Assembly (NCBI RefSeq): GCF_900106535.1 | Contig: NZ_FNOH01000011.1 | Location: 1 to 64,000 of the forward strand | Reading direction: 5' to 3' | DNA length: 64,000 bases | Source of the DNA: Myxococcus xanthus | Lineage (GTDB): Bacteria > Myxococcota > Myxococcia > Myxococcales > Myxococcaceae | Shown: one piece after another, positions 7,962 to 16,743 of the stretch | Numbering within the stretch: position 1 is the stretch's first letter | Layout of the letters: each line of letters starts with the position of its first letter | Translations under genes and position numbers: made by a program | Notes under the pieces: generated by a model | Databases searched by the model: none | What the model was told of the DNA's origin: nothing | The model's input: the letters and a program-made list of their open reading frames with translations, nothing else

Positions 7962-10526
7962 ATGGCGGACGTCGCGCTTCCCATCGATCCCCTGTTGCCG
8001 GACATCGTCTCCACGCTGCGTGGCGCGCGGTCGCTCGTCCTGGAAGCGCCTCCTGGCGCGGGAAAGACGACGCGCGTGCCTCGCGCGCTCCTGGAGGCCG
8101 GGCTCGGTCAGGGGAAGGAAATCATCGTCCTCCAGCCACGCCGGCTTCCCACGCGGCTCGCCGCACAGCGCGTGTCCGAGGAACTGGGCGAACGCGTGGG
8201 CGAGTCCGTGGGCTACCAGGTCCGCTTCGAGGACGTGCGCAGCGCGAAGACGCGGCTGTCCTTCGTCACCGAAGGCGTCCTCGGCCGCCGGTTGCTCTCC
8301 GACCCGAAGCTTCGCGACGTGGGCATCGTCGTGCTCGACGAGTTCCACGAACGGCACCTGTCCGCGGACATCTCCCTGGCCCTGCTGCGGCGCCTTCAGG
8401 AGACGGCGCGCCCCGACCTCAAGGTCGTCGTCATGTCCGCGACGCTGGAGGCGGAGCCCATCCGGGCGTACCTCGGCGGGTGTCCCTCGCTCCGCTCCGA
8501 GGGCCGGCGCTTCGACGTGAGCGTGGAGTACCTGCCCGCGCCCGATGACCGACACCTGGACCAGCAGGTGCTCTCCGGCATCAAGCGGCTCTTCACCCAA
8601 GGCGTGGATGGCGACGTGCTCGTCTTCCTCCCAGGCGCCGGCGAAATCCGCCGCGCACGCGACGCATGCGCCGAGTTCGCCGAACGCCACGGCACCGACG
8701 TGCTCCCCCTCCACGGCGACCTGTCCCCCGCCGAGCAGGACCGCGCCGTGCGGCGGAGCTCGCGACGGAAGATCATCCTCTCCACCAACGTCGCGGAGAC
8801 GTCCGTCACCATCGACGGCGTGGCGGTGGTCATCGACTCCGGGCTCGCGCGCGTCGCCTCCCACTCCCCCTGGTCTGGCCTGCCCACCCTCAAGCTGTCC
8901 AAGGTCAGCCGCGCCTCCGCCATCCAGCGCGGGGGCCGCGCGGGCCGTACGCGTGCGGGCCACTGCCTGCGCCTCTACACCCAGCACGACTTCGACGGCC
9001 GCCCGGAGCAGGACGCCCCGGAGATTCGCCGCACGGACCTGGCCGAAACCGTCCTCTCCCTGCGCGCGTCCGGCATCACCGACCTGGCCGCCTTCCCCTT
9101 CTTCGAGCCGCCCCCGGCCGCGTCCCTGGACGCCGCGGAGACGCTGCTCCGCCGACTGGGCGCGGTCGACCCCGCCGGCACCGTCACGGAGGTGGGCGAA
9201 CGGCTCCTGCGCTTCCCCGTCCACCCCCGTCAGGCGCGCATCATCGTCGAGGGTGAGCGCCGGGGCGTGGGCGCCGAAGCCGCCGTGCTCGCCGCCCTCA
9301 TGGGCGAACGCGACATCCGCCGCGAGGCCCGCGCCAACCTGGGCCAGGGAGGACGCCCGGCCGCCGTTGTCAGCGGGCCGTCCGACCTGCTGGAGCTCTT
9401 CGAGCGCTTCCGCGAAGCCGAGCGCGCGAACTTCGCGTCGGGCCGCATGCACTCCCTCTCCCTGGAGGCCGGCGCCGTGCAGTCCGTGGACCGGGTCCAG
9501 AAGCAGCTGCGGCGCGCGGTGCGTGGACAGGGCCCCCGGCCCCAGCGGCCCGAGGACGTGGAACAAGCGCTGATGCTCAGCGTGCTCGCCGGCTACCCCG
9601 ACCGCGTCGCCCGGCGGCGTCGGCCCCGTGCGCCCGAGCTGCTGATGTTCGGAGGAGGGTCGGCCACGCTGTCAGACGTGAGCGTGGTCCAGGACGCCGA
9701 CCTCATGGTGGCCGCCGACGCCGAAGGACGGCCTGGCAAGGGCGCCGTCGTGCGGCTCGCCAGCGCCGTGGAGCCGGAATGGCTGCTCGACCTCTACCCG
9801 GACACGCTGGAGGAGGTGGACACCCTCCAGTGGAACGCCGAGGCCCGACGCGTGGAGCGGCTCACCCGCCTGTCCTACGGCAACCTCGTCCTGGAGGAGA
9901 CCCGCACGCCCGCGCCCGCCTCTGAGGCCACGGCGCGCGTGCTCGTGGAAGCCGCGCTGGCCGCGGGGCCCGGCAAGTTCGCGGACCCGGAGGCCCTGGA
10001 GCAGTGGCGCACCCGCGTGGCCCTGCTGGCCGGGGCCTTCCCCGAGGCGAAGTTCCCCACCATCGACGACACCTTCCTGCGCGATGCGCTGGCGTCGCTC
10101 TGCTCGGACGCGCGCAGCTTCAAGGACCTGGAAGGCGTGTCCCTGCTGGACGCGCTCTACGCACGCCTCACCTCCGAGCAGCAGCGGTTGCTGGCCACGC
10201 ATGCGCCGGAACGGGTGACGCTCCCCGGAGGCCGCGGCGTCAAGGTCCACTACGAGCCGGGCAAGCCGCCCTGGGTCGAGTCGCGACTCCAGGACTTCTT
10301 CGGCATGGCGCAGGGGCCCAACGTCTGCGCGGGGCGCGTCCCGCTGGTGCTGCACCTGCTGGCGCCGAACATGCGCGCGGTCCAGGTGACAACCGACCTC
10401 GCAGGTTTCTGGGAGCGGCACTACCCCGCCATCCGCAAGGAGCTCTGCCGCAAGTACCCCCGGCACTCGTGGCCCGAGGATCCGCAGCATGCCCAGCCGC
10501 CTGCCCCCCGGCCACCGCGCCGTTGA
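7962..10526 (+). CDS. hrpB: ATP-dependent RNA helicase HrpB
   Basis: An 854-residue superfamily 2 DEAH/RHA helicase. The ATP-binding loop is PPGAGKTT (30-37), motif II is DEFH (126-129, the HrpB form of DEAH), motif III is MSATLE, and motif VI is QRGGRAGRT. The C-terminal half carries the HrpB-specific domain, with FFGMAQGPNVCAGRVPLVLHLLAPN near the end. It should unwind or remodel RNA in the cytoplasm; its exact substrate in bacteria is not well defined. The ATG at 7962 is used: AAGGA lies nine bases upstream and the protein then begins at the helicase core. An in-frame extension 48 codons upstream overlaps the preceding gene and is not credible. It converges with the acetyltransferase gene, only seven bases apart. 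Confidence 0.93.
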   Translation: MADVALPIDPLLPDIVSTLRGARSLVLEAPPGAGKTTRVPRALLEAGLGQGKEIIVLQPRRLPTRLAAQRVSEELGERVGESVGYQVRFEDVRSAKTRLSFVTEGVLGRRLLSDPKLRDVGIVVLDEFHERHLSADISLALLRRLQETARPDLKVVVMSATLEAEPIRAYLGGCPSLRSEGRRFDVSVEYLPAPDDRHLDQQVLSGIKRLFTQGVDGDVLVFLPGAGEIRRARDACAEFAERHGTDVLPLHGDLSPAEQDRAVRRSSRRKIILSTNVAETSVTIDGVAVVIDSGLARVASHSPWSGLPTLKLSKVSRASAIQRGGRAGRTRAGHCLRLYTQHDFDGRPEQDAPEIRRTDLAETVLSLRASGITDLAAFPFFEPPPAASLDAAETLLRRLGAVDPAGTVTEVGERLLRFPVHPRQARIIVEGERRGVGAEAAVLAALMGERDIRREARANLGQGGRPAAVVSGPSDLLELFERFREAERANFASGRMHSLSLEAGAVQSVDRVQKQLRRAVRGQGPRPQRPEDVEQALMLSVLAGYPDRVARRRRPRAPELLMFGGGSATLSDVSVVQDADLMVAADAEGRPGKGAVVRLASAVEPEWLLDLYPDTLEEVDTLQWNAEARRVERLTRLSYGNLVLEETRTPAPASEATARVLVEAALAAGPGKFADPEALEQWRTRVALLAGAFPEAKFPTIDDTFLRDALASLCSDARSFKDLEGVSLLDALYARLTSEQQRLLATHAPERVTLPGGRGVKVHYEPGKPPWVESRLQDFFGMAQGPNVCAGRVPLVLHLLAPNMRAVQVTTDLAGFWERHYPAIRKELCRKYPRHSWPEDPQHAQPPAPRPPRR

Positions 10527-10533
10527 GGCCCCC

Positions 10534-11010
10534 TCAGAAGCGCTTGTGCATCTCCAGGTGCTCCATGCCGGCTTCCTCGAAGACACCGCCGACCGGCAGG
10601 TAGCCGTGCTTCTTGTAGAACTCCAGCGCGTAGAGCTGGGCGTGCAGCATGATGCCGTTGACGCCACGCCGACGCGCCTCTTCCTCGAGGGACGTCAGCA
10701 ACATGGAGCCCACGCGCGCCTTGCGGTGCGCCTGGAGGACGGCCATGCGGCCAATCTGACCCCACGTGCCTTCCTGGTTGGCCGGAGGCTGCGTCAACAT
10801 CACCAGGCGCCCCGTGCCGATGGCGTGGCCGCCCTGGTTGGCGATGACGTGGTAGGCGTGCGCGTCCTCGGCGTCGCGCTCGATGCCTTCGGGAACCGCC
10901 TGTTCCTCGATGAACACCACCTCGCGGATGGCGAGCGCCTGCATGAGCTCCGCCTCACTCTGAATCTGAGTGATGGTGACGGGCGCGGATGTATCCGTGG
11001 GAGAGGCCAT
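10534..11010 (-). CDS. GNAT-family N-acetyltransferase
   Basis: A 158-residue GCN5-related acetyltransferase. It shows the N-terminal segment SEAELMQALAIREVVFIEEQAVP typical of the ElaA/YjcF-like branch, the acetyl-CoA pyrophosphate loop in AVLQAHRKARVGSMLL, and the late strand-helix LYALEFYKKHGYLPVGGVF. It transfers an acetyl group from acetyl-CoA to an unknown amine acceptor. The ATG at 11008-11010 is chosen because the in-frame upstream part has no family resemblance. It is divergent from the exported-protein gene at 11160 and convergent with hrpB. Nothing nearby indicates the substrate. Confidence 0.85.
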   Translation of the reverse strand: MASPTDTSAPVTITQIQSEAELMQALAIREVVFIEEQAVPEGIERDAEDAHAYHVIANQGGHAIGTGRLVMLTQPPANQEGTWGQIGRMAVLQAHRKARVGSMLLTSLEEEARRRGVNGIMLHAQLYALEFYKKHGYLPVGGVFEEAGMEHLEMHKRF

Positions 11011-11159
11011 GTCGCGGGCAAGGTACACAAAAGCCCGCGAGGTCAACAGGCGGAAAAAGCACCGTGGCACGCCGGGGTTTGCGCCCCGTACCCCGCCCGC
11101 CTGCCGTCACGGGCGGGCCACACGGTGGGTCCGTGCGCCGTGCTAGGCTGCAAGGCGCC

Positions 11160-12209
11160 ATGCGCTTCAACCGACTGCTCGCACTCGCCCTGGCCCTGTC
11201 GGCCATGCCCGCCACCGCCCAGCCAGAGCTGTTCTTCGGCAATGGTCAGGCCCCCGTCTTCCGCGAGGAGGACCTGGACAAGCGCTTCGCCCGGTCCAAG
11301 CTGAACCAGGGGCTCAAGCAGGGGACCCAGGATGCCGGCTGCGCCCAGGTGCTCGGGGCCATGCTGACGCTGATGGGTGAAACCGGTGTGCTGCTGCACA
11401 AGCGCGATGAGAACTTCATGCTGGACCCGGTGCTGGTCAACGCCCTCAACACCCAGCTCGTCAACCAGCGCTTTCCCGGCAACGCCTTCCTCGTCGCCAT
11501 GGTGCGGCGCGTGCTCATCGACCGGAAACTGCCCCAGGAGTGGCTGGTGACGGCGCAAGCCCTCGCGCCCTACTACCCGGCCATCGACATGGGACGGCTT
11601 CGCTTCCTCGCCAACGGCGTGCAGCCCCTGGATAGCTTCCTGGTCACCCTGCCCGCCCTGCGCGAGCGCTACGCCCAGGAAGTCCAGCGCGCCACATCCG
11701 TGGGCGCGTCCACCGCCGAGGCCCTCTTCCGCGAGAACTACCTGGACCACGAGGTCGCCTTCGGCGCGCTGGAGCTGGTGGACGTCAAGCTCGAGAAGCC
11801 AAAGAAGAAGCGCCTGAAGAAGGACGAGGAGCCAGAGGCCCCCTACATGCTGGCCCGGCTCTTGTGGGTGGAGCCCGAGGCGCCGACGACGGAGCGCTTC
11901 GAGTTCAACTTCGGCAAGGCGCCCAAGCGCCCGCGCGTGGAGATCACCGCGAAGCTGCAGGACACGCAGTACACGGACCTCAACAAGCTGCTCAAGGGCT
12001 CCCGCGTCCTCGTGCGGGGCCGCTTCTGGGAGTACAAGAAGGGCCTGACGTCCATCGAGCTGCGCGACGCGCTGATCTTCCCCGAGCGGGACTGGACGAA
12101 GACGCCCTCCCTGGCGGACCCGGCCGCCGTGGCCTCGTGCCCCCTGGCCGTCAACGACCTGACCGGACTGGCGCCCATGCAGCCCGGCGCCTTCGGCACG
12201 CACCGCTGA
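11160..12209 (+). CDS. Exported conserved hypothetical protein
   Basis: A 349-residue protein with a clear signal peptide (MRFNRLLALALALSAMPATAQ), so it is exported. The middle is mostly helical (DLDKRFARSKLNQGLKQGT and following) and the C-terminal half contains predicted beta strands. A Lys-rich patch KKKRLKKDEE lies near residue 220, and a segment resembling an OB-like strand set is found at GSRVLVRGRFWEYKKGLTSI. I do not recognise the family. The ATG is preceded by AAGG. It stands alone on its strand, with 131 bases to the next gene. A role in the envelope is likely from the signal peptide only. Confidence 0.65.
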   Translation: MRFNRLLALALALSAMPATAQPELFFGNGQAPVFREEDLDKRFARSKLNQGLKQGTQDAGCAQVLGAMLTLMGETGVLLHKRDENFMLDPVLVNALNTQLVNQRFPGNAFLVAMVRRVLIDRKLPQEWLVTAQALAPYYPAIDMGRLRFLANGVQPLDSFLVTLPALRERYAQEVQRATSVGASTAEALFRENYLDHEVAFGALELVDVKLEKPKKKRLKKDEEPEAPYMLARLLWVEPEAPTTERFEFNFGKAPKRPRVEITAKLQDTQYTDLNKLLKGSRVLVRGRFWEYKKGLTSIELRDALIFPERDWTKTPSLADPAAVASCPLAVNDLTGLAPMQPGAFGTHR

Positions 12210-12341
12210 CGCGCATCCCACGCCTGGACACCCGTCCACCCGGCGGTACCGCTTTCCGGGAGACGGGCTGAGGCGCTTCTCGATGCTGGGCGCTGGCACG
12301 CCCCCTGCTCCGCTCCCCGCGCCCACCGCACGAGGGATGCC

Positions 12342-13130
12342 ATGAAGGTCGACAGTCGCGAGCCCACCAGCGGCTCCGGACAGACGAAGTCATCCGCCGA
12401 CGGAGAGCGCTTCAAGAAGGCGCTCGACGAAGCGGACGCACGCAGCAGCCCACCCAGGCCCCAACGCTTGGGACTGAACCCCCGAAGCGCCGCGCGCACG
12501 GGCCCCACGCCCACCCTGCTGGCCCGGGCCTCGGGGCCCGTGCTCACCGCCCAGCGCGGCGCTGTCTCCAGCCCCGAGAGCCTGGGACTCAAGCGGCAGG
12601 CGATGAATGTCGAAGTCCAGCGGCTGGGCACCGTCCGGAGCGAGTCCCAAGCCCTGGGCCAGGAGCGCACCGAACACCGGCTCCACGACCTCATCGCCCG
12701 CGAGCTGTCGAAGGACCTGCGCCCCGCCCTTCCAGTCCAGCCCGAAGCACGGCCGGCTCCCGGGCCGCCGCCTCCGGATGAGAAGAGGCCTCTTCAGGAA
12801 CCAATGGGCTCGGAGAACGCCACGGCGGTGACGGCGAGCGCGGGAGGCGCGCACGCCCCGGCCGAGGAAGTGACCCCCGCCGCACGCGCCGAGGCCGCAA
12901 TGGCGCTCATCGAGCGCATCGAGGTGTTCGTGAAGTCCCAGCGGCCCGCGCTCAGCATGAGCCTGCGCGGGCACCTGGACGCCACGGTGGAGGTCGAACG
13001 CACGGGCCCGCGCGAAGTGTCGCTGCGCATCCAGGGCCGGCACCGCCCTGTGGCGGCCGAGGACCTGAGCCGGCTGCGCGACGCGCTGGAATCGCTCGGG
13101 TTGAAGCTGAGCTCGCTGCGCGCGGAGTAG
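12342..13130 (+). CDS. Hypothetical protein with C-terminal FliK/HrpP-like (type III needle-length) segment
   Basis: A 262-residue protein. The first 185 residues are Pro/Ala/Arg-rich and probably disordered. The last 75 residues form a compact domain: SMSLRGHLDATVEVERT, VSLRIQGRHRPVAAEDL, then an amphipathic helix LSRLRDALESLGLKLSSL. This resembles the C-terminal substrate-specificity-switch domain of FliK and HrpP/SctP proteins, where a disordered N-terminal ruler precedes such a domain. Myxococcus lacks flagella but carries incomplete type III-like gene sets elsewhere; no type III genes are present here. The similarity is by eye and could be coincidental. A strong hairpin follows the stop. 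Confidence 0.5.
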   Translation: MKVDSREPTSGSGQTKSSADGERFKKALDEADARSSPPRPQRLGLNPRSAARTGPTPTLLARASGPVLTAQRGAVSSPESLGLKRQAMNVEVQRLGTVRSESQALGQERTEHRLHDLIARELSKDLRPALPVQPEARPAPGPPPPDEKRPLQEPMGSENATAVTASAGGAHAPAEEVTPAARAEAAMALIERIEVFVKSQRPALSMSLRGHLDATVEVERTGPREVSLRIQGRHRPVAAEDLSRLRDALESLGLKLSSLRAE

Positions 13131-13145
13131 TCCCCCGCAACGGAG

Positions 13146-13177
13146 AAGGCCCTCTCGCCGTCGGGCGAAAGGGCCTT
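13146..13177. terminator. Bidirectional hairpin terminator between convergent genes
   Basis: A 14-bp stem with one mismatch (AAGGCCCTCTCGCC against GGCGAAAGGGCCTT) and a four-base loop lies between the stop of the FliK-like gene and the stop of the ferredoxin gene. AA at its left edge and TT at its right edge suit use in both directions, though there is no long T-run. Confidence 0.65.
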
Positions 13178-13201
13178 CCGGGACACGCGACGGTCCGTGG
13201 G

Positions 13202-13537
13202 TTACGAGCCCGGCGCCGGATCCAGCAGGGAGCGCTTGCCGTCCTTCGACTTGAACTCCTCGGCCTCGGGCAGCGCGGACTTCTTCTCCGCGATGTTGGG
13301 CCACTTGGTGGACAGGTCGGCGTTCAGCGCCTTGTATTCCTTCCACTGCTCCGGGAGTTCCGTCTCCGGGAAGATGGCCTTGGTGGGGCACACCGGCTCG
13401 CAAGCACCGCAGTCGATACACTCATCCGGGTGGATGACCAGGAAGTTGGCACCCTCGTAAAAGCAGTTGACTGGGCACACCTCGACACAGTCGGTGTACT
13501 TGCACTTGATGCAAGGGTCGGCAACGACGTAGGCCAT
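13202..13537 (-). CDS. fdxA: 7Fe ferredoxin (FdxA type, 3Fe-4S/4Fe-4S)
   Basis: A 111-residue cytoplasmic electron carrier. The N-terminal half holds two cysteine clusters, [14 protein letters not shown] and [12 protein letters not shown], the pattern of FdxA ferredoxins with one 3Fe-4S and one 4Fe-4S centre. The C-terminal half carries the helical [20 protein letters not shown] extension characteristic of this class. The ATG at 13535-13537 is supported by GAGGAG seven bases upstream and by the usual MAYVVADPC beginning. The gene is monocistronic, with 111 bases before asd and a hairpin after its stop. The partner redox enzyme is not indicated by the neighbours. Confidence 0.93.
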   Translation of the reverse strand: MAYVVADPCIKCKYTDCVEVCPVNCFYEGANFLVIHPDECIDCGACEPVCPTKAIFPETELPEQWKEYKALNADLSTKWPNIAEKKSALPEAEEFKSKDGKRSLLDPAPGS

Positions 13538-13648
13538 TGAAAAGTCTCCTCTCGGTTGAAACCAGGCGCGTCCGTGGGCGCGCAGAGTAGTGGTTCGAGC
13601 TGACGATGGCACTCTGAATCTGTGCCACCCCTTCGCCGGTAGCGGGGC

Positions 13649-14737
13649 TCAGCCCACCAAGCCCTGGGCCAACAGCAGCTCGGCCACGAGGATGGCGCCT
13701 CGCGCGGCTCCCATCTTGGTGTTGTGCGACACCAGCACGTACTTGAAGCCGTTCTCCAGGACGCCATCCTCGCGGATGCGTCCGACGGTGGTGGCCATAC
13801 CGCCATGCGTGTCCCGGTCCAAACGGGGCTGGGGTCGGAAAGGATCGTCCAGCACTTCAATCCAGCGCGGTGCGGCGGACGGCAGGTTCCGAGCCAGCTC
13901 GGCACCCTTCCACTCCCGCAGGGCCTGGGTCACTTCGGCCACAGTCGCCTTCTTGTCCAATGAGACGAAGACGGACTCGGTGTGGCCCTCCATCACCGCC
14001 ACGCGGGTGCAGGTGCAGGACACCCGAACGTCATGCGGCGTGAGGCCGTCACCCGCTGGACGCAGCGCGCCGAGAATCTTCTTCGTCTCCACCTCGACCT
14101 TGTGCTCCTCCTTGGGAATATAGGGGATGACGTTGTCGAGGATGTCCATGCCGATGACGCCCGGCGAGCGGCCGGCGCCGGACATGGCCTGGAGGCTGGT
14201 CATCAGCACCGCCTTCACCCCGAAGCGCTCCACCAGCGGCGCCAGCGTCACCGCCAGGCCGGTGGTCGTGCAGTTGGGGATGGGGACGATGAAGCCCTTC
14301 CAGCCACGCCGGCGCTGCTGCTCCCGGATGAGGGGCGCGTGCGCGGCGTTGACGGGGGGAATCAGCAACGGGACGTCGTCTTCGTATCGGAACGCGCTGG
14401 CGGCGGAAAAGACGGGGATGTCCTTCGCCAGCCGAGGCTCCAGCTCGCGTGCCACGTCCGCCTCCACGGCGGAGAAGACCAGGTCGTAATCCTTGGCCTC
14501 GAGCGCGTCACCGGCCACCACCTTCATGCCGGCGAGCTCGGCGGGCAGCGGCTCCGGGACGAACCAGGCCGTCATGCCACTCGCCGTTTTCAGCGCCTCC
14601 GCATACGTCTTGCCCGCCGAGCGAGGCGAGGCCGCGAGCCCCGTCAGTTCGATGGAGGGGTGATTCTTCAGGGCGGCGATGAATTGCTGTCCGGCGAGTC
14701 CAGTGGCACCGATGAGGGCCGCACGAAGCCTGGCCAT
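13649..14737 (-). CDS. asd: Aspartate-semialdehyde dehydrogenase (archaeal/fungal type)
   Basis: A 362-residue NADP-dependent enzyme that reduces aspartyl phosphate to aspartate semialdehyde, the branch-point precursor of lysine, diaminopimelate, threonine and methionine. The NADP loop is GATGLAGQQF near the N-terminus, the catalytic cysteine is in PIPNCTTTGL, and the C-terminus ends with HNTKMGAARGAILVAELLL. The NCTTTG active site and overall length match the archaeal/yeast subfamily rather than the E. coli type. The ATG at 14735-14737 is preferred: GGAG lies ten bases before it and it begins directly at the Rossmann fold. It is 81 bases downstream of the rhodanese gene on the same strand and may share a transcript. 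Confidence 0.92.
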   Translation of the reverse strand: MARLRAALIGATGLAGQQFIAALKNHPSIELTGLAASPRSAGKTYAEALKTASGMTAWFVPEPLPAELAGMKVVAGDALEAKDYDLVFSAVEADVARELEPRLAKDIPVFSAASAFRYEDDVPLLIPPVNAAHAPLIREQQRRRGWKGFIVPIPNCTTTGLAVTLAPLVERFGVKAVLMTSLQAMSGAGRSPGVIGMDILDNVIPYIPKEEHKVEVETKKILGALRPAGDGLTPHDVRVSCTCTRVAVMEGHTESVFVSLDKKATVAEVTQALREWKGAELARNLPSAAPRWIEVLDDPFRPQPRLDRDTHGGMATTVGRIREDGVLENGFKYVLVSHNTKMGAARGAILVAELLLAQGLVG

Positions 14738-14818
14738 GGGGGCGTTTCTCCAGTCTCCAGAGGAGGATGTCGCCGCTCCATAACACCGTTTGACGACGCA
14801 CCGCACCCACCCTGGTGC

Positions 14819-15214
14819 TCAGCGGGGAATCGCGGCGACGGGCGCCCGGGTGTGCCGCTCCGTGGGGAAGCCACCTGTGACCCACGCGAGCAGTCCGCCG
14901 TCGAGACAGACGGCCTCGCGGCCCTTCATCCGGAGCAACCGGCAGACACGGCGCGCGTCCCTTCCGTCCGGCGAGCAGCCACACAAGACGATGAGTTCGT
15001 CATCCGGGAGCATGTGGTGGTCGCGGGCGATTTCCGCGGACGTCATCCGCAAGGCGCCTGGGATGTGCAGGTCGTAACGCTCCCAATCGGCAGCGTCGCG
15101 ACAGTCGAGGACGAGCACTTCGTCGTCCCCCAGACGCATGTAAAGCTCGGCACAGACGATGATGGGCTCCACGGTGACCTCCGCGGGGTCTCTTCGGGTA
15201 ACCCAGAGCTCCAA
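14819..15214 (-). CDS. Rhodanese-like domain protein
   Basis: A 131-residue single rhodanese domain. It shows VLVLDCRDAADWERYDLHIPGAL (CH2A-type motif) and the active-site loop LCGCSPDGRDA, with two cysteines, followed by DGGLLAWVTGGFP. Single-domain rhodaneses carry sulfane sulfur on the loop cysteine. The six-residue loop here is close to the thiosulfate sulfurtransferase type rather than Cdc25-like. It is cytoplasmic and lies between acyl-CoA dehydrogenase and asd on the same strand. No specific sulfur-donor system is visible beside it, so the physiological acceptor is unknown. Confidence 0.85.
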   Translation of the reverse strand: MELWVTRRDPAEVTVEPIIVCAELYMRLGDDEVLVLDCRDAADWERYDLHIPGALRMTSAEIARDHHMLPDDELIVLCGCSPDGRDARRVCRLLRMKGREAVCLDGGLLAWVTGGFPTERHTRAPVAAIPR

Positions 15215-15290
15215 GGGCCTCTTCCCACGCCGCCCCCCCGCCTGCCCTCCACGTGACAGGCGGGGCGCCGTGCCGCACCGCGCTCCCGCC

Positions 15291-16442
15291 CTACAGTCCG
15301 AGCTGCTTGGCGATGATTTCGTTCATCACCTCGCTGGTGCCACCGCCGATGGGCCCCAGCCGTGCGTCACGCCAGTGGCGCTGGATGTCGTACTCCATCA
15401 TGTAGCCCGCGCCGCCATGGAGTTGGAGACACTCATCCGCCACGCGGCAGCACGTCTCGGTGGCCACCTTCTTCGCCATGGACGTCTGCGCCACCGCCCA
15501 CTCACCGGCCACGTGCAGGCGCAGCGCGTGGTAGGTGAGCTGGCGCGCCGACTCGCGCGCGGTGAAGAGCTCCGCCAGCTTGTGGCGCACCACCTGGAAC
15601 TGGTGGAGCGACTGGCCGAAGGCACGCCGTGACTTCACCTGCGCCAGCACCGTCTCCAGCATGTCCTCCATGGCCCCCACCGCCCCCAGCGCGAGCGACA
15701 GGCGCTCCCACTGGAAGTTGCCCATGATCTGCGCGAAGCCCTGCCCTTCCACGCCGAGCAGGTTCTCCGCGGGCACGCGGCAGTCCTCGAAGAACAGCTC
15801 CGCGGTGTCTGAGGCGCGCCAGCCGAGCTTGTCCAGCTTGCGTCCCACGGAGAAGCCTGGCGTGCCCTTCTCCACCACCACCATGGACAGGCCCTTGTGA
15901 CCCGCGGACGGATCCGTCTTCACCGCCAGCACCACGAAGTCCGCGCGCACACCGTTGGTGATGTACGTCTTGGAGCCGTTGAGGACGTAGCTGTCGCCCT
16001 CGCGCCGAGCGGTGGTGCGCAGCCCCGCCACGTCCGAGCCCGCGTCCGGTTCGGTGATGCCCAGCGCGCCAATCTTCTCGCCCCGGATGGCGGGGGCCAG
16101 CCAGCGGAGCTTCTGCGCGTCCGTGCCGAACTGATGGATGGGCCCCGTGGAGATGGTGAACTGGGCCCCCAGCCCCGCGGACACACCGCCCGAGCCACAG
16201 CGCCCCAGCTCCTCCAGCAACACCGCCTCATACAGCTCCCCCGCCGCCGAGCCCCCGTACTCCACCGGATACTTCAGGCCGAGGAAGCCCAGCTCGCCAA
16301 AGCGGGTGAAGAGCTCCCGGGGGAACGCCTCCCGGGCCTCCCACTCCTTCACGAAGGGGAGAATCTCCTTCTCCACCACCGCACGTACGGTGCGACGAAA
16401 CGCGTCATGCTCTTCCAGGTACAGCCCTTGGCCGTGAAGCAT
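15291..16442 (-). CDS. Acyl-CoA dehydrogenase
   Basis: A 383-residue FAD enzyme catalysing alpha,beta-dehydrogenation of acyl-CoA thioesters with electrons passed to ETF. The N-terminal helical domain begins [17 protein letters not shown]. The FAD-binding strand domain includes [17 protein letters not shown] and GSKTYITNG. The C-terminal helical domain includes [18 protein letters not shown] and the typical ending [20 protein letters not shown], with a Glu at the catalytic position. The length matches the family. The start at 16442 is chosen because the upstream in-frame sequence runs through the tRNA-Cys gene; GAGGTG lies eight bases before it. Chain-length specificity cannot be read off. 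It is divergent from tRNA-Cys. Confidence 0.9.
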   Translation of the reverse strand: MLHGQGLYLEEHDAFRRTVRAVVEKEILPFVKEWEAREAFPRELFTRFGELGFLGLKYPVEYGGSAAGELYEAVLLEELGRCGSGGVSAGLGAQFTISTGPIHQFGTDAQKLRWLAPAIRGEKIGALGITEPDAGSDVAGLRTTARREGDSYVLNGSKTYITNGVRADFVVLAVKTDPSAGHKGLSMVVVEKGTPGFSVGRKLDKLGWRASDTAELFFEDCRVPAENLLGVEGQGFAQIMGNFQWERLSLALGAVGAMEDMLETVLAQVKSRRAFGQSLHQFQVVRHKLAELFTARESARQLTYHALRLHVAGEWAVAQTSMAKKVATETCCRVADECLQLHGGAGYMMEYDIQRHWRDARLGPIGGGTSEVMNEIIAKQLGL

Positions 16443-16553
16443 CTTTCGAGCACCTCGTCCTTTCGGGTGCCCGTACGCACGCGCACCCGGGGTGGAACCT
16501 TCTGGTAACGGCATGGTAATGGGACGCATGCACAGCAGGCAGCTGTTGCATCC

Positions 16554-16583
16554 TTGACCGCACGGTGGCGGGCTGCGTATAAA
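16554..16583 (+). promoter_or_regulatory. Promoter of tRNA-Cys
   Basis: TTGACC (16554-16559) and TATAAA (16578-16583) are separated by 18 bases, and the predicted start falls about ten bases before the mature tRNA. This is one of the best sigma-70-like promoters in the window. Confidence 0.75.
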
Positions 16584-16600
16584 GCCGACCCCATCCTCTC

Positions 16601-16672
16601 GGCGCCATAGCCAAGTGGTAAGGCAAAGGTCTGCAAAACCTTCATTCCCCGGTTCGAATCCGGGTGGCGCCT
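16601..16672 (+). tRNA. tRNA-Cys (anticodon GCA)
   Basis: A 72-base tRNA. Acceptor GGCGCCA pairs with TGGCGCC, the anticodon loop CTGCAAA carries GCA, the T-loop is TTCGAAT, and the discriminator is T as required for cysteinyl-tRNA identity. CCA is not encoded. It is a single tRNA unit with its own promoter and terminator. Confidence 0.97.
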
Positions 16673-16681
16673 CAAAGACAC

Positions 16682-16725
16682 AAGGCCCGGTGCGGAAGTC
16701 ACTCCGCATCGGGCCTTGTCCTTTT
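16682..16725 (+). terminator. Intrinsic terminator of tRNA-Cys
   Basis: A 15-bp stem (AAGGCCCGGTGCGGA against TCCGCATCGGGCCTT, one G-T pair, six-base loop) is followed by GTCCTTTTC. It begins ten bases after the tRNA. It may also insulate the beta-helix lipoprotein gene that ends at 16744 on the other strand. Confidence 0.85.
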
Positions 16726-16743
16726 CAGGGCTGAGTGGACAGG

